Under the pieces are notes generated by a model. The model did no database searches and had not been told where the DNA came from. It was given only the letters and a program-made list of their open reading frames with translations. A program made the translations under genes and the position numbers. From Membranipora membranacea (Eukaryota > Bryozoa > Gymnolaemata > Cheilostomatida > Membraniporidae), in NCBI GenBank assembly GCA_914767715.1, contig OU612072.1:13888001-13952000 (forward strand): a DNA stretch of 64,000 nt, read 5' to 3'. Shown here one piece after another: positions 10,765 through 23,550 of this stretch (position 1 is its first letter; every line of letters begins with the position of its first letter).

Positions 10765-13700
10765 TCAGTATGTAGGCGCTTCAGCAGAGATTTCATCTTC
10801 ACCTTTGGGTTCACCTTGTTGCTGAATGCATGCATAGGTATTTTCTTCAGCTGTAATTATAGAGTTTTGTTTATATAAATTATAATTCATCATATTAATT
10901 GATAGAGTTGTGTATTTTTATTTTAAGACATTTCAGCCTCCAATACAAGAATCAATTACATAAATTTAAACACATGATATATGATAAAGGAAAGAAAGTC
11001 ACCATTATTGCATTTATCATGTCCAACCCAAGTCTCCCCACGTCATGTTATGAAACGTTCTAAATCAGTAAAATGATTATAAATATAAAACATTGGAGTT
11101 AGTGCCACACACCTTCGGTAGATGAAGAGGGGAGAGCCTGCTCATACCCGTCTAGCTCTACACTGTTGTATGTATGGTCTTCAAGCTCTTGGCTAGGTTG
11201 AGTCTGTTCGTAATCGTTCCCCTTCTTCATCTCTTTCAAGAGTCTATACCTGCTAAAAAACATAACAAGATATCATCGCCAACGCTACATTTAGCTGACA
11301 TGAGTAAATTAGACCTGTAATTCTGAACTCAGCATCATTTTATTTAAAAAAACACCTCTAAGTGGAAAACATTTTGAAATGACCTAGCAACGTGGAATCA
11401 TTCACGTCGCTTTACTCACAGGGATTCAACCTGAAAGTCCAAATGCATTACGTCTAATATCTTCAATGTTTAATCTCTTTCAAATAAGAATAATCCGTAA
11501 ACTCAAATTGATGCCTGAACAAAACATGCAAATCTTACCGTAGAACAATGACAGCCGTAATAATTAGTGTCACAGCAAGAAATATACCAGTGCCAGCAGT
11601 TACACCGGCGATCAATTTGTGATCTGATGCCAGTGGTGTTGTTGTTGGTGAGATTTTCTTTCTGATACCTGTTAATTACAAACATATCAGTGCAAGTTAT
11701 GATATTATTATAAATGCCTGATCTTTTTAAGCCTATTATTATCAGCCATATGAGTGAAGCAAAGAACACATTACTATGAGGACAACAGTTGATATGAGTT
11801 GGCTTGCATTTTGTGTTAAAAGGTTGATTAAAAGGTTACAGTTAGGCGGCCATTGTATTAGCTACCTTCTAGAGAAAAACAACTTTGTATTGTATAACCA
11901 AGACTGTAGGTGAAAAATCTGTGTATATACCAACCTTTCATCACCTTCAATTTACTGAGGGGCATCAATTTTTCAAAGCCGTCCTGAAAAAGGTAAAAGT
12001 TGTATGATCTTGATGGAGCCTGAAGCTTCAAAACAAGCATAAGTTCAACACAGAAAGAATATTTTCAAGAGCAACTTGCAATGAGCAAAATTAGATGCTA
12101 ATGGAACATGATTTATCTTGATCACCTCAAATCACAAAAATATTTTATTTTAACTTTCCTTACAAAGCTCAAAGAATGTGACAAATATTTGTAATCGTGA
12201 GAGCCAGCGCACTCTTGGATAACAGCTTTTCATCATTCCTGATTTGGGTTACAGATCACTTTTCTGTTGAACCAAATTTATAGACAAAAAGCCCTGGCAA
12301 TGCTGTGTAATAGGAACAAGCCAATTGTTCAGAATGAAGTTGCAATCTGGTATGAATATATTTTCTCATGAGTAAGCATTTTCCTTTCTACTCACTGGAA
12401 AAACTGCTTGCACTGCTAAGGTAACATCATACTCTCGCTCATTGTCCAAGACCTGATTGAAATAACCATTGTACACTTTTCCATCTCCCAGATTAAACAC
12501 AGTACTCGACATTTCCAATTCTGCGGCAGGAAAATGTGCAGCAGTGTAGCAGTTATATTCAATTGACGGGATTTGTTGACAGTTGCTGAGGTTCACAAAA
12601 GGAACGTTCGTAAATGACGAGCCTCGCTGTGTGACAATTATCACATATGACCTGCAAGATTTAAATCAAAATGGCTCAGTTCTGCAAAAAAACAGCGTGA
12701 CACTACAGATAAAGTTTTAACTTGATTTTAATTTTTTTAGGAAATTCAGTTTAAATTTGCTGCTGTAACTCGGTTCAAGTTAACCGCTACATGAAAAATA
12801 AACCAGGACTGCCTTGTTCAATGGTCTGTATTGTTTACTATATAGAAACCTCTTTTTATACTACAAGAAGAACCAAGCTTAGATATAAATAGTGTAACGA
12901 ACATTCATGCTCACTTTAATGTATTTTTCTTATCTTTGAACATATCCATCTTCAGTATATGCAGTGGCACATAAGAGATCCCATCATCATCAACCGTGGT
13001 CCCTGAAGCCATCAGCTCCTCTCCATTCTTCACTGTAAAGAACAAAATTGTATACATTGTGATTGATATTGACTTAAATCTAGCAACATAAGTGTGAGGA
13101 CTTTGATGACATTAACTATGTCAAAAGCTCACTTTGGGAAAGTTTTCATGTGATCCACTGCTTCACACAGGATATATAGGAGTAGCTGGTGCTCGTTAGT
13201 AATGATTCACTGTGAGATTATGAAGATTATAAAGTAAACCACTAGATAGTATTGATAGTCTCTAGTTTACTAGTATATTGCTTGTTATTAAAGCTTACTT
13301 CAATACAAGTTGAAAAAGACCTACCTTCCAAGTCTGTGTAAACCGAATACTCCAATGATCTAGGACTGCTCCCCACACTGCTGATAGCTCTTGCAGAACA
13401 TGATATTTTTGATAGCGGTTGGAGACCACATATCAACACAATTTCAGTTGTAGAGAAACTATGACTGGTATCTGAACAGACAACCTGCAAAAAGGTAATA
13501 TATTCTATAAGAAACCCTGAAAGGTACAGGAATATTGAAAGGCATCTCAGTGATTTATACTTCTCCCCCACTTTCCTTATTATCTTCCCCTACTTCGAAA
13601 GTAATTTGCCTTCAACTCTTCAAAACTTCAACTAGCTTCCTATAAACCTGCAAATATAACACTTGAAAACTCAATTTATTACATGAACTGTCAACTTCAC

Positions 13701-16700
13701 CTCTGCAGAGCTTCCATTGAAATTTTATGATAGGAATGACTATAGTTAGCTATCAACATACTTGGTATAGAAGTGTTTTCCCGTTTGCCTGTGATGGTGG
13801 TCTGAGTACAAGATTCACGCACGAGGAGTTGGATTCTGCTGAATTTATAGTTGGGGCATCTGTAGGTTGTAAAAATAAAGTTTGGAGTGAATATGAGTAA
13901 TTAATGGAATTTTGTAGGCCCCTCTCTCATATGTATTTCAATAAACCTCTATTTATACTTAATATATAATGAAAATCAGCGTAATCAATGTTTGGTGTGT
14001 CAGAGAATTCAGCTAGAATATCTTTTTTTGCACAGATGTTGTGATTTTGTGCATTGGAAAAACAAAGGCTCTTTAATAGGGCTAAGGTCATATCCCACAG
14101 AGTTATCCCTCACTCTCATTAATTCACTCACCCAGTTCATCAGTTGTTATCTGCACAGATTGCTTAGTTGTCTGACCTTCACTATTTGTGACCTTCACTG
14201 TAAAGGTGTAGTTACTGTAACCCGCTAGACTATTGAAGATATTGCTTCTCTTAAAGCCTTTGTTGTTGATACTAAACTCTTTGGTAGCTGATGGCAGACA
14301 ATTCGTCTTAAGACTCTAGAAATGGTTATTTGAAAAAATTATAGTTTTGATTGTGTCTTCAATGCCTACATGGTGTAAAAAATATCCGTTTGCAAGTGCG
14401 AATCCCAGAATTTAACAGCATCTTGCAGCTCTTTTACCAACACACACCATGTTCACCCCAAGATGTACAAAATATACATACCCATACCTGGATGTGACGT
14501 ATAAGAGAATATAGCCTGAACAGCTCTTATATAACATTTAACTGCATAATATTAAAGAAAAGATATTATACAATTGAATTCCCAATTTACCTCAATGTTG
14601 ACGGTAGCTTTCCATGATTGACGATCTGTAGAATTCACTTTTTCCACTGCTATATTTCCTTTTCCAAGGAAAAACTCAGGAGCTAAAATGGAAAGACATT
14701 ATTAATAGAAGTTGACCATGTCAAGAGATATTCAGCCTGTCCCACCATTAAATATCTTCTGAGTACTCATAGACTGAATAATAAGATGCCTATTAATTAC
14801 ACCTTAACTTACCGGAACATGACATGGTTTTTGCTTTCATTACTTTGATTGGTCCAGGAAGCTCTATATCATCTACTATACAGCTCAGTTCATATGTGTA
14901 TTCCTCTCCAAGACGGAGACCACTGGCTGAGAAGGATGTAGTTTGTCCGATGACATTTCTGTGACTTCGTCCCACACCATCACCATAGAGAACATACCTG
15001 CCAACATTGATCAACAAGATTGAGCGGTAACACTTGCAACCTCACCTAACCAAGCAATATGCCCAGCTATGCCTTTCAGACTGTAATGATAATACAAGTT
15101 AGATGAACTCAAAAAAAATTAATCAACATCGACATCAACACCAACATCACTTACTTGCATTGACTTCTGTTAGTATCAGGATAGGCGTTGTAGATATATG
15201 GAATATCTCTGAATGGTGTAAACTCTATCTCCAGGTCATGAGGCCTCGCTCTTAGTATTTTAGGCGTATCGATTTCTCTCGGAACATCTACAATATATTC
15301 AAGTATGTGTAATGATCAATTCATAAGTGATATAGAGGCTCGCTGGTTGTAGGAAGCGCATGTTAATTCCTCCTTTGGTGTGTGTTTACTGTATCAGAAA
15401 CTGAAACAAACTTACATACTGCTCAAAAGGAAATACTAAATTACACTATGTTTAGCATTTCGGAATACCTGCATGACCATTCTTATCATTTTGTAACCTA
15501 TGATAATAATGTGTGAGGTAAAAGTACGAGTCTGAGCACTTAGACAATGTTCCAGGTGTGATCTAAGCACACACACATTAATGTTTCATCAATAGAACCG
15601 GACAAAATTTTCAGTGAATCTCATTTGTATATGGAGCCATCAACAATATTTCACGAAAATAGAAAGAAGTTTTAATTTCTCCCTTCAATATTATCTCCAC
15701 CTACCTGCAGCAAATATATTAACCTCAGATACTTGAATAGGTACTCCTTCATCAACAAAAATATATAGTGACTTCATAACTGTTGCTGAGCCATTCTCGC
15801 ACATAACTGTACTGATGTAATCTTGTGTATAACTTCCGTTATTTCCATTCCAATAGCGGAAATGCTTCTCTGGATATTTCCAACATTCCTTGAGCACTCT
15901 CGGGTTTTCTTCAGTGCTGTATTTGTATTGCAGGCGCCGTAACTTATTTGTTACATCTACATAAGAAATGAATTTGACGGCTGACATATCATATCAATAT
16001 ACTTTATGTCAACTTTCCAGCAGCATTGATATCTTAATTCGGTTAATATATCATTGATTTTTGACAGTTGGTAACATGGCCGTAGTTCTAGGGGAGGCAT
16101 AGAGGTGCTGCCTCCCCCTTAGCTTAATAAAGTGGCCTAAAACACTATAATTGAATAATCTACTTCGAATCAGTCCCTCTGGAACTTCCATTTGCTTTTT
16201 ATAAGCCATAAATTGCTCGGGGTGGAGATAACTGGTGATGCCTCGGACTCGCCTCGGACTTTTGCCTCCCCTACCATTTTTTCTAAACTACGGCCCTCGG
16301 TAACATGAGGGGTTTACAAGTTTCACCACAAATACCAAACTCTACCTACTTCTGCCATAGACATGAACTCCAGCAAACTCAAATAGGATAGGTTTTGACC
16401 ACCGAATCTCCAAGCACTTTTTGGCCTGTATAGAACAACTTGCAACACCAGTCCATCCTCGACCATTGCAGCTTTTTGAACCAGTTTTAGCCAAATCTGG
16501 TCCTTCAATATAAAAGCATGAACATTTACCTATCTAGTTGTTTCAATATCAGAATATGCTGATGGTAACTCAGACACTGCGTTACAATTACGGTACCACT
16601 ATGAAACACCAATGAACACTCTTGCTCTGAATATTTGAGCTGGATTATAGTATACATTTTTAAGATTCTATTCAGAAGCATAATCACATACAGAAGCATA

Positions 16701-19700
16701 ATCACATGCTTGCTGCTTACAAGTCAATCGATGAGTTTCTTACTAGCCCGCTGGTAGACTTTAACCTCTTTAATCAAGCCGATCCTCACGACAGCAACGT
16801 ATCTAGCTTGACGTGGGGGGCTGAGATGAGAAACTCCAACAGATTCATATGACGGTAATGTGTCACCTCTCCTCCAATCTCCATCACCAAAGTCCAAGTT
16901 TGTTTCATTGATATCTATGGTCATTTCCTTGCCGCGTAAATATATCATCACATCTGTTGATCGATGAGCTGTTAAACATGCAATATAATATTTGTGATAA
17001 GAGTGTTCAATAGATGGTATTGTTTCTGAGTCCTGGTATTTATTTACTTGATTTGAAACATATCTGAAATCTAGCATCCAACTGTGAACATGCCTGATAG
17101 TTAGTTGAACATCTTTCTAGCTAAATCTCCCGAAATCATAACATGGTTTTGACTGTGAACGTACCTTGACTTATCCTCCCATATAGGTATATCTCAGTGA
17201 CAATGTACAAGTTCCCCAGATCTACAAGCCACCATTGAGGTGAAGTTTCAGTTCCATAAGTGTGAGCGTACTCGGTATCAGTGTCATCATACAGGATACC
17301 ATCTACTGCTTTATCAGCCGACCACTCCCCATTGTTATCAACATATGTGCTACTCTGATATGCTATCTTGCCATATGCAATGTTGGGATTTGTGACTGTC
17401 AAATAAATATAGCGCGGAATATTCTGATCTGTGTTGTGGCAACACATAATTATATAAAACTTTTTTATAATTAATTTATTTATTTAAATTCGGGTTAATG
17501 GTATGCACGCCACTGTATCTATTTACCAGCAGATAAGGGGGGTAGGGCGTAGAGCTTGAGTCGATCATGGTTGCCTCCTTCCTGGTATATACCAAAAAAT
17601 ATCATACAGTACAAGATGCAAGCTAAACAGGTATTTAGCTATGGGTGACAACTTACATGGATGTTGGTAAATCTCAACTTCTAAAATGTTGATGAATCCA
17701 TATCTAGCTAGAGCAACAAATCTAGTCTTCCTTGAAGGGTTAAGATTAACTGTCTGATTGATCACATTTGATCTCAGATTTGCAATGTTTTCCCACATTG
17801 GATATGAGAAGTTGATGTTTTCTCCAGTCTGTGGCTCATGGTCTGTGAAGCACTGCTTACAGAGGTATATGCTTACATTTGTTCGAACTCCTGCAATAAA
17901 GATGAGTAATTTTGAATTTTAAGAAAACAAAATGTAAACAAATTTCTTTTACAACACCTGCTCTTAAGTAGTTGGTTTGAATTTTCACCTGTTACATGTC
18001 AGTAAGATCTTAGCTATTGAGCCTACCTACGAATACACTTCTGGGTGATAGACAAATAAATGGGTAATAAATCGCTAACATTTGTTCAGCTCCCTGAAAG
18101 AAAGATAAATTTGAATGCTTATAATATAATTGAGTAACTCATAATAACTGGATATCTTCAAATGACCCCAAAGGATATAAAGCATTGACAGGGTGGTATT
18201 TAACAGAGTGAGAGACTGTGAAAAATTGTTTTATAGGGAGTTGAGGTGCAAATTATTGCAATTTTTGGACTCGTGCTAGAGATTCAGCTCAGTGTCAACA
18301 GGATACTGGAAGTTCTTGTTGGATGTTTTGGCGGTATTATATAAAATAGTAAAATAGTCCGTAGCTGCTACTCTTATAGCCATGTAACAATGAATAGTCA
18401 TAATTTATATGAAATTGACCTTGACATGTTAATTCCTGGAAAAAATGTAATGCAATGCAATGCAGTATAGTGTATGACAGTGTAATATAATGCAAAACAA
18501 TACAATCCATTATAATGATATGATTTACAAAACGACTGAACTAGTTCAGGCTCCACAGGCCTTTTGGGATATTGTATTGGATTGCATACAATAGCATTGG
18601 TTGACTTTCACAATAGGGGTTTGCTAGAGGGAAATATTTGCAAGAGCTTGTGTTTCAAACACACCCTATCTAACATGATCAGTGATGTTTATTACCAACG
18701 GGCTAGAACTCTAACAAAGAATGTTACCAAAAATTCTGTTCTGTTCGTCAGAGATAAAATGAAGATTCAGCTTAGAAGGACCAAATATAAGAGTCAATTA
18801 ATATTCGCTTGATGAAAAATGGTTAACCTTGTATTGATAGGTACTTACAGGTCTCAGCTAGCACAAAATAAGGATAGAATTTACACATTCTCTCCACCAT
18901 TTGAGTCAGTGAGCAGGACAGTTGCATTATCAGAGAGCAAAATTGGTATAATCATCTATTTTCAGGCGGTTCTGCAGATTGAAGAGCTCCAATATAAACA
19001 GGAGAGGGAGTCAGAAGAAGAAGAGTTTCTAACGTACCTTGTCCGCCTCTACCATAAACAGATATTTCTGATATATCGTTTTCATTCTGTAGAGAAACCA
19101 TCCACCATTGTAGATTTGAGGAGGGTTCACTGCCATTTGTATGAGCAAATCCGGTTCTGTAGCCATCCCCGATCAACCCATCCACAGCCTTTGCGGCTCC
19201 ATATGATTCTTGTGATCTATACCCATACTCATACTCATATGTGCTTATCTGATAAGCAGGTTTGTTCAGTGCCAGATTTGGGTTTTTGACTACAAAAAAA
19301 CCTGATTCTTGTCATATCGTCATCTTGATGGATAGAGTTTCTACGAATTTGTAACAATAGCAATTGAACAGTTGGAATGGTGCTCAAAAACGGCTTGCAG
19401 AAATCAGAAAGGATCAGAAACGATCTTAAGAGATAATCAATTTTTTCAGGTAAACACCCAAAAAGAAATGACCACTGTATGTTGAAAACTGCAGGTTGTA
19501 TCCGCTTGTTTTAATTTGCTAAGAAATTTCATTGCTTTTGATTCCTTACCACAACAATCATATGGTTCACAAGGCCTGGTGATGCAGTCGGTTATTGACC
19601 TTCTGCTGTCCGAAAGCTTAAAGATTCTTGTGGATGGCTCGACCAGGGAATTGCTCTCCCCACTCCTTGGCTCAACCAAGATCAATATTGCCCTGGACTT

Positions 19701-20210
19701 GCCTACCCCTTTCAAACTTTTATGCAGGCAAATTGGATAAATCATGATCTAAGCTCAAGTCAAAGGTGAATCTCAATGTGAATCATTGTGACTCCACTTG
19801 GAAATGCAAACAGATCAACTTACTAAGCTGCAGAAAAACTCATCCTCACTAAATCAAACCCTCTTAAAACCAACATATTTTTCACAGTTTATTTAATAAC
19901 AACGTGGCATGGCAGCTATTTCCCCCGTTTGTCCTTTACATTACAAGGTATCTTTATGCTAATGAGCAGCTGCCTAATAGAACTAACAAACTGATCTTCC
20001 TTGCATAGGAATGGATAACGATAGATTATTCATGCATTGGTATGCTTAGCTTGATTCATGGTGAAGGTACAAATATGGTGATTATTCAAACAGCTCCAAG
20101 TTACTTGTCATATGATCTAGTATCTTACCTGGTAGGCATTGTCCATGGAACATCAATGATATTATGATGCAGCACAGAAGAGGGATGCTATATATGTCCC
20201 AGCCTTTCAT
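10765..20210 (-). CDS. Receptor gene 2: complete FTP-lectin/FN3/RPTP-juxtamembrane receptor
   Basis: Nineteen exons: 20210-20129, 19289-19038, 17890-17657, 17395-17165, 16968-16744, 16529-16350, 15956-15705, 15287-15155, 14997-14813, 14682-14591, 14315-14132, 13859-13762, 13484-13325, 13032-12915, 12651-12396, 11983-11935, 11668-11539, 11252-11113, 10850-10765. All have plausible splice sites; the total is 3087 nt (1028 aa). Order: signal peptide (MKGWDIYSIPLLCC...), FTP domain 1 (ALNKPAYQ, AVDG, QWWMVSL), FTP domain 2 (NPNIAYGK, QWWLVDLG), a divergent FTP-like unit with N-glycosylation sequons, three FN3/Ig-like modules, a cysteine-containing juxtamembrane domain (NCYTAAHFPA, FNLGDGKVYNGY) like that of receptor tyrosine phosphatases, a membrane helix (about 25 hydrophobic residues after SDHKLIAGVTAG), then a tail with TYNSVELDGY and NTYACI. 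There is no catalytic domain. Start chosen at 20210 because a hydrophobic signal follows; an upstream in-frame ATG at 20285 is possible. Binding of glycans at the surface and signalling through tail tyrosines are inferences. Confidence 0.88.
16079..16298. mobile_element. 220-bp MITE, copy 1
   Basis: The element has inverted ends (GCCGTAGTT... / ...AACTACGGCC) and a 9-bp target duplication GGTAACATG (16070-16078 and 16299-16307). Its inner parts are CT-rich next to each end. It lies in a gene 2 intron, with a copy at the same site in gene 3. Confidence 0.7.
18447..18520. repeat. Low-complexity (TAATGCAA)-like repeat
   Basis: Irregular tandem TGCAA/TGTAA motifs in intron 2 of gene 2. No other content is recognised in this intron. 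Confidence 0.4.
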
Positions 20211-20650
20211 TATTACCTTCACAAAATCAGCCTCAGTAAACCATGCGATGCAGCTCGACTCCAAGCAAACACTAGTGAAACTCAAATGGCATAGAAATAT
20301 CAGTAAGAAGTTGAGTTCTGCCTTATATGATGTTTGTTTAGTTGATAATTCATTCTCACTATCAGTGTGGTATTTACAAATGGCAATTTGGTGCTAAGTA
20401 GCACAATCAAAACTTCCCTGTTGAGATAAGTTCACAATGATGAAAGTTAGACCTTTACGAACCCTTATTTTCACATTTAGTATATTTGATTGACTTTCTA
20501 TTCTATCAAAAGGTCTAACAAACACAACAGAACACCGCTAATAAAACCCACCTTCTTACCACCATGATGACGTTTGATGATCAAAAGAATCTGGTTTATG
20601 CGCAAAATTGTCTTGTCTGATAAGCTTAATTATGTTTTGGGATAATATAG
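20211..20650 (-). promoter_or_regulatory. Conserved 5' flank / putative promoter of receptor gene 2
   Basis: Homologous to the flanks of genes 1, 3 and 4. On the minus strand CATATAAGG (20321-20329) resembles a TATA box and is followed by CAGAACTCAACTTCTTACTG. Promoter activity is inferred. Confidence 0.55.
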
Positions 20651-21365
20651 ACTGACAAGTCAAACAGGCTGCTTAGCAGTACCCTGTAGGTAAAGGGTTT
20701 AAATCATTTTTGATGGACAAGTCCATGTTTTTGACACCTTGACAAAGTGATTGTCCCTTATGAATAGAGATCAAAAATGCATCATGACAGAACGCGGCTG
20801 GCAAAATCTTGCTCTACCTCGACCTCAACACAGCTGCAGCCACACCTACACACCTACAACGCCGCTGATGCAAAATGTCTTTTTTAACAACAAGCATAAA
20901 GGCTAGCATAGTGCCACCTCTAGACTTTTGTCTCAAGATTTGTTTAGTGTAGTAGTTTTTATTCAACGGATATGGTAAAAATCAAAACTTGAAGCCAAGC
21001 CCACTGAGGATTGCAGAGCGGAATGATCGAATGTGGATAATGAAATAAAATAGAACAATGCATGTTGTTATAGTTAGGAATATGTAATGTCATGTACTGT
21101 GATGAGGTACTGGAGGGAGAAGATAAGTTGGGGGAGGCTAGGAAGCAACCACTGGGACCACAACCCCCAACCAAAATTCCTCAGAAATCAAACTTTCATT
21201 TAATATAGTCTGGATAAATAATAAATATGTGTTTTTTATATCAATTTAAACTTAGGCATTTTTCTTGAGCTCACTGAAACTTCAGCAGCACAGTTCATCC
21301 AGTTTCTCTCTCTTGACATGCATTCATCAAAATTTAAGCTTAGCAGCCTGAATATATGTGTGACT
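20651..21365. other. Intergenic, gene 2 to gene 3
   Basis: AT-rich DNA between the 5' flank of gene 2 and the last exon assigned to gene 3. I see no coding exon, RNA gene or clear repeat. Short open frames here lack splice or domain support. Confidence 0.5.
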
Positions 21366-23287
21366 TTATATGACACAGGCATCTGTTTTCTCATCGTAGT
21401 TCTTATTATGAAGACATGAAGAGGTCAGCATCCACTCAGCATAAGCGCCAGTCTTGGTCTTTGTCGGGTAAACCAGTCTATTTGAAGGGAATACAAGAAA
21501 TAGTTAAATTACTGGTGTGTTCTGTTACTCCCAAATATTGCTCAAAAACAAGAAATAATCTTCAGGTTTGATTTTCAATCCTTGTCATGGAGCAGATAGA
21601 AAATTAACAATTTCAATCTAATATGGTAATAAATAAGAATCACTTACGGAGGAATCCTACTGATGACTACAATACTCAGAATGGGATATCTGCTTCGTTC
21701 AATGAGTCTGTCTGTCAGCTTCTTCATCAGAGTTTCTGGTATTTCTGTTACTCTACCATCAAATGTTATATCAGTAGACCAGGTTACTGCCAGAGTATCA
21801 TTGTCACAGCTCAACTTAGCCTGACAACCAACCTTAGAGCTACAGTCTACAAAAAATGACATTATAGATACGGAATCGTATCTATATAAATTAAAAGAAT
21901 AAAAATGCATGCTAGCTGCATTGAATTAATATCGGCTGCTCGACATCGAGCAGCGCAAGAGTTGACAATCTTTGATCACCGAACAAAGCTTGTTAAGACA
22001 GGCTAGTGTAGCCAGTGCAGCTCTTATTTTGGAGGGACTCAGTTATATCAACAAATAGTTATTGGCAAAAATAGTCACCTTAACTGTAACCTGTACAAAT
22101 GAAATCTCATGGTCCAAGTGGTTACTTATCTTTAAGGCAGTTTAGGTCAGCAGCACCCATGCACTCTGTCTCTATAATGATTTTACTAAGCCTAAAACCT
22201 AGCACAGCTTCAGATAGATTATAGCCTACATGGTGTCGCTTGCAGCGTTGGATCAATGAATCACAAAATGTATTTCACAGCCCGAAAGGTCAGAGAGGCA
22301 CTATTAGTATACCCAATCTCAAATTATTTGCTTACAATCGAAGTTTCATTCAATAATAGATTTTCATATTGAGGAAAATTATATCATGTTATATTACAAA
22401 GGGAAATTCTGTTGACTAAACCCCTTACCGCCTTGACATATTTCCTTTAACTGGTTCACATAACCATTAGCCAGGCTTGTTAATGTGGATAACGCAACCT
22501 TATCAGTCAGGACTGTACACTTTATGTAGCCGTACCTGGCAACGAGATCTACTCCTCTCACCAACAAGTAATCTGCAATATCAATAACTCATAGGAATAA
22601 CTGTGTAGAGTGTGACTGTCGGTGTTATGTGTGGGCATTGCAGTTTCCATTTGGTATTGGTGCTGTTTCCATTAAACTGGACTATGGGAATATGAAACTT
22701 GTCCCACTCCACTACAAAAAGTAGAAATAACTTTATCCGTACCTTTTATTTCTATTTTGAGTGAACATTTGGTATTTCTTCCGTTTATGCTATAGTTGTA
22801 GACTCCCACAGGAAGTCCTAGTGTATGAGTGGTGCAATTCAGCGCTGATAACCCAGTAGAAGCAGAAACAATTCCTCTGATTGTACCTGGACATTTTTCA
22901 TTCTTAGATATTGTACCTGAATAATCATTAAACGCATAAAGGCAAAGGTTGAATGACACCTAGTATAGATATATGTAATGTCTATCAAGTCACCAAGCTT
23001 GTCCAGTGAGAGAAAAAGCACAAGGATGCTGGTAGATGCCAGCGGTAAGGAACATATAGCTTAGCTACACTATGATGCTGATTGGTTATTGAAGAGAAAA
23101 TAAAGGGAAGGCTCTGAGTATGTTATGTTAATGTAAAAAAAGGTATTGACAACAAATTAATTTTATTCATACTCACCGTTATTTATGATTATAATATTTA
23201 TAGTACAGTTGTCCTCATAAATCACATGACTTCCCACAGCTAAACTTGTGCTCAAGTTTGGAGTCACATCGACTAATGCTCGCTCCT
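21366..23287 (-). CDS. Unrelated 3' exon block joined to receptor gene 3
   Basis: Five exons (23287-23177, 22916-22743, 22572-22429, 21846-21648, 21477-21366) join in frame: 740 nt plus the one base left by the preceding FN3 exon is a multiple of three. They encode about 246 residues ending ...YDEKTDACVI and a stop. I recognise no family. Visible features are paired cysteines (for example KEICQG then DCSSKVGCQAKLSC), several N-glycosylation sequons, and no hydrophobic segment long enough for a membrane helix, so the product would be secreted or peripheral. The first acceptor (AG before 23287) is weak; the first few codons (VKSEEER-like if read slightly upstream) may be homologous to the juxtamembrane exon of genes 1 and 2. 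These exons could alternatively belong to a separate gene whose start I did not find. Confidence 0.55.
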
Positions 23288-23317
23288 CTTCAGATTTCAC
23301 ATACAGGCATGGCAAAG

Positions 23318-23550
23318 TTTTGTATTCGGGGGCCGACCTTTGTATTTTGCACGGCTAAGTTTGGGCGGTGCAACATTTTTACAGGGCCAGGTTCACATGG
23401 AGGCAGGTTTGAATTGGTCCAAGTCTGCATGAAGCCAGGTTTGCGTGGTGCCAAGTTTTTACGGGGCCAAGTTTGCGAAGGGCCAAGTTTATACGGGCCA
23501 AATTTACATGGTTCCATGATTGTACAGGCCAAGCTTGTACAGGACAATCA
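23318..23550. repeat. Degenerate minisatellite, related to 1137-1440
   Basis: Imperfect copies of GGGGCCAAGTTTGCATGG-like units lie just beyond the last FN3 exon of gene 3, the position equivalent to the block in gene 1. Gene 2 shows no such block there. Confidence 0.75.

Noticed and set aside
16323-16508. 61-codon frame starting MKDQIWLKL (and its copy at 31648-31833)
   Set aside because: Wrong frame of a real exon: the frame that joins its neighbours reads FYIEGPDLAKTGSKSCNG.
18819-19289. 156-codon plus-strand open frame
   Set aside because: It is antisense to the FTP exon 19289-19038 of gene 2, which has splice sites and domain motifs; the plus frame has none.
19446-19745. Opposed open frames in intron 1 of gene 2
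   Set aside because: Related text occurs in intron 1 of gene 3 (33286-33528) but with different reading frames, so it is conserved intron sequence rather than protein.
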